NCBI GenBank assembly: GCA_937959175.1 | Contig: CALGAS010000583.1 | Location: forward strand, 1 to 6,600 | DNA: 6,600 nucleotides | Direction of reading: 5' to 3' | Source: an uncultured bacterium | Lineage (GTDB): Bacteria; Planctomycetota; Planctomycetia; Pirellulales; UBA1268 | Shown here: positions 6,083 through 6,600 of the stretch, piece after piece | Numbering within the stretch: position 1 is the stretch's first letter | How the letters are laid out: the number at the start of each line of letters is the position of its first letter | Position numbers and translations under genes: made by a program | The notes under the pieces: generated by a model | What the model saw: only the letters and a program-made list of their open reading frames with translations | Told to the model about the DNA's origin: nothing | Databases searched by the model: none

Positions 6083-6600
6083 TCACGCGTGTGTCGCGAG
6101 TTTCGCAGCCCGGCGGCGAAGACGCCACCAGCCAGACGTTCCCACAGCCAGGCAGGCCAGCAGCCAACTGCTCGGCTCAGGCACCGCCTGCACGGCGCCG
6201 GTGTTGCGGAAACCGAAACCGTTGGTTCGCGGGTTGCCATAGACATCAAACAACAAGGGCTGGCCGTCGATGGGGTTCAACAGCACGTTCGCTCCGCCGC
6301 TTCCTGCATCGCTGACCGCATCGACCAGCGGACTCGTCGGCAGCGGCACGGCTCCCTGCGGAAGCGACTCAAAGAAATCGATGCCTGTGATCTCGGAGAT
6401 GGCGAAGGTGTCGCCGCTGGTTGTCAGTGACGCATTGTTAAACAGCGCCTGCAGAGCCGCCTGATCTTGGCTGGCCGTCGCCATGACGAAACTAAACTCG
6501 TCGGCGGTCAGGTTGCCACCGTTCAGCTCGATGTAGGCATCGTTGCCGGCAAAGAAATCGTCCCAGTTCAGGGGCACCACCACGCTGGAGTCGAAGTTGA
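6083..6600 (-). CDS. PEP-CTERM sorting-domain protein (5' end missing)
   Basis: The frame is open to the right edge of the window, so only the last 171 complete codons are visible; the GTG at 6583 is an internal valine codon, not the start. The C-terminus is a textbook PEP-CTERM signal: VPEP (bases 6184-6173), a hydrophobic stretch WLLACLAVGTSGWW, then the basic cluster RLRRR and a short tail. Such proteins are exported, cut and probably anchored at the surface by an exosortase, which is not encoded here. The visible body (NWDDFFAGNDAYIELNGG, TNGFGFRNTGAV) matches no family I recognise; it is acidic, poor in cysteine and typical of secreted PEP-CTERM proteins. It converges on the glucanase-like gene with a 159-base gap. 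Its GC content is visibly lower: 35 of 60 bases in 6421-6480 against 44 of 60 in 5281-5340. Confidence 0.85.
   Translation of the reverse strand, partial: NFDSSVVVPLNWDDFFAGNDAYIELNGGNLTADEFSFVMATASQDQAALQALFNNASLTTSGDTFAISEITGIDFFESLPQGAVPLPTSPLVDAVSDAGSGGANVLLNPIDGQPLLFDVYGNPRTNGFGFRNTGAVQAVPEPSSWLLACLAVGTSGWWRLRRRAAKLATHA

Overview
The window looks like chromosomal DNA of a planctomycete, probably a Pirellulales-type lineage. It is GC-rich with strong G/C bias at third codon positions. It also carries three protein types typical of that phylum: a cytochrome c fused to a DUF6797-like domain and a propeller, a large secreted protein with a LEPR-XLL-like N-terminus and a dockerin-like domain, and a PEP-CTERM (exosortase substrate) protein. 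No rRNA, tRNA, CRISPR array, insertion sequence or phage gene was seen.

Layout. Bases 1-2612 (+) hold the 3' part of a c-type cytochrome/propeller gene whose start lies upstream. Bases 2613-2854 are a 242-base intergenic region with a 14-bp perfect palindrome running into four 11-bp tandem repeats (2647-2695), a GC-rich hairpin, and an AAGGAG ribosome-binding site. Bases 2855-5923 (+) encode a cysteine-free 1022-residue secreted protein. Its order is LEPR-XLL-like N-terminus, DUF1996-like domain, first copy of a short module with a dockerin-like domain inserted in it, GH17-like beta-1,3-glucanase domain, and second module copy. Bases 5924-6082 are a convergent intergenic region with one perfect hairpin. 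Bases 6083-6600 (-) encode the C-terminal part of a PEP-CTERM protein that continues beyond the window.

All three proteins appear to act outside the cytoplasm. The most unusual element is the 1022-residue protein. It joins a DUF1996-like domain, which I know mainly from fungal secreted proteins, to a GH17-like glucanase with both catalytic glutamates, and brackets the glucanase with a duplicated module of which only one copy carries the dockerin. The likely theme is beta-glucan (laminarin or fungal/algal wall) handling at the cell surface, but that is inference. The 11-bp repeats upstream resemble tandem sites for OmpR/PhoB-type response regulators and may control this gene. Nothing ties the three genes into one operon.
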